NCBI GenBank assembly: GCA_036583965.1
Contig: JAZBQD010000030.1
Coordinates: 88,395,300 to 88,459,299, forward strand
Length of the DNA: 64,000 nucleotides
From: Prunella strophiata
Taxonomy: Eukaryota; Chordata; Aves; Passeriformes; Prunellidae
Reading direction: 5' to 3'
In this document: one piece after another, positions 63,901 to 64,000 of the stretch
How positions within the stretch are numbered: position 1 is the first letter of the stretch
Layout: each line of letters begins with the position of its first letter
Translations under genes and position numbers: made by a program
The notes under the pieces: generated by a model
What the model was told of the DNA's origin: nothing
Databases searched by the model: none
The model's input: the letters and a program-made list of their open reading frames with translations, nothing else

Positions 63901-64000
63901 ATGGCCTCCACTAATCCAAACCATTTACCCTCATGTTTCTGCTTTCCATAAAAGTACAAATGCCACTTGCCTGTCATTTAACAAGGCTACAAAGGAAGGC
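60949..64000. other. Intronic sequence to the window end, no gene seen
   Basis: Contains the G run at 62486 and an A run at about 62318-62329. No SH3RF3 exon and no mobile element recognised. Short frames on both strands have no similarity that I can see. Confidence 0.55.
62486..62504 (+). repeat. Poly(G) run, 19 bases
   Basis: Uninterrupted run of 19 G followed by AGG. Such runs can form G-quadruplexes and are prone to length errors in sequencing. Confidence 0.85.

Noticed and set aside
1..64000. CRISPR arrays, operons, phage or bacterial defence systems
   Set aside because: The window is vertebrate intronic DNA. No regularly spaced repeats, ribosome-binding sites or compact gene clusters are present.

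Overview
The window is intron-dominated nuclear DNA from a bird, most likely a songbird. Evidence: several CR1 LINE copies with the avian 3' tail (repeats of the type ATTCTATG), a tRNA-Ile-headed SINE with a CR1-type tail (the architecture of passerine TguSINE1), and solo LTRs of avian endogenous retroviruses. AT-rich introns surround very GC-rich exons. There are no operons, bacterial genes, tRNA genes or CRISPR arrays. The passerine call rests on recognising repeat families by eye.

One gene is supported: the middle of SH3RF3 (POSH2), on the + strand. It encodes a RING-type E3 ubiquitin ligase and scaffold with four SH3 domains. Five exons with canonical AG/GT borders are visible: 21724-22092 (linker after SH3 domain 2, with the RHS motifs), 36990-37090 (short linker), 41150-41320 (third SH3 domain), 44513-44764 (linker) and 49484-49788 (Pro/Ala/Ser-rich linker). 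A 15-nt micro-exon is proposed at 50212-50226. The RING and first two SH3 domains must lie upstream of the window. The C-terminal basic segment and fourth SH3 domain must lie downstream, because neither is found here. Splice phases agree for all exons except 44513-44764. That exon is one base too long for its neighbours' phases, and its conserved reading frame switches near 44595-44607.

Layout. 1-21.7 kb: intron with a CR1 copy (7.1-7.85 kb) carrying an internal deletion. 21.3-22.1 kb: an antisense CR1 tail abutting the first visible exon. 22.1-37 kb: a large intron with a degraded CR1 of about 3 kb (32.05-35.1 kb, endonuclease end plus reverse transcriptase). 37-50.3 kb: the exon cluster, with an antisense solo LTR (44824-45466, perfect 6-bp target duplication) and a minus-strand SINE near exon borders. 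50.3-64 kb: intron with another antisense CR1, an ancient CR1, a diverged antisense LTR and a 19-base G run.

No previously undescribed biological system was found. The observations most worth checking are the frame disruption in exon 44513-44764, the candidate micro-exon, the retroelements lying 59-64 nt from three exon borders, and a LINE/SINE pair with matching 3' tails in the same window.
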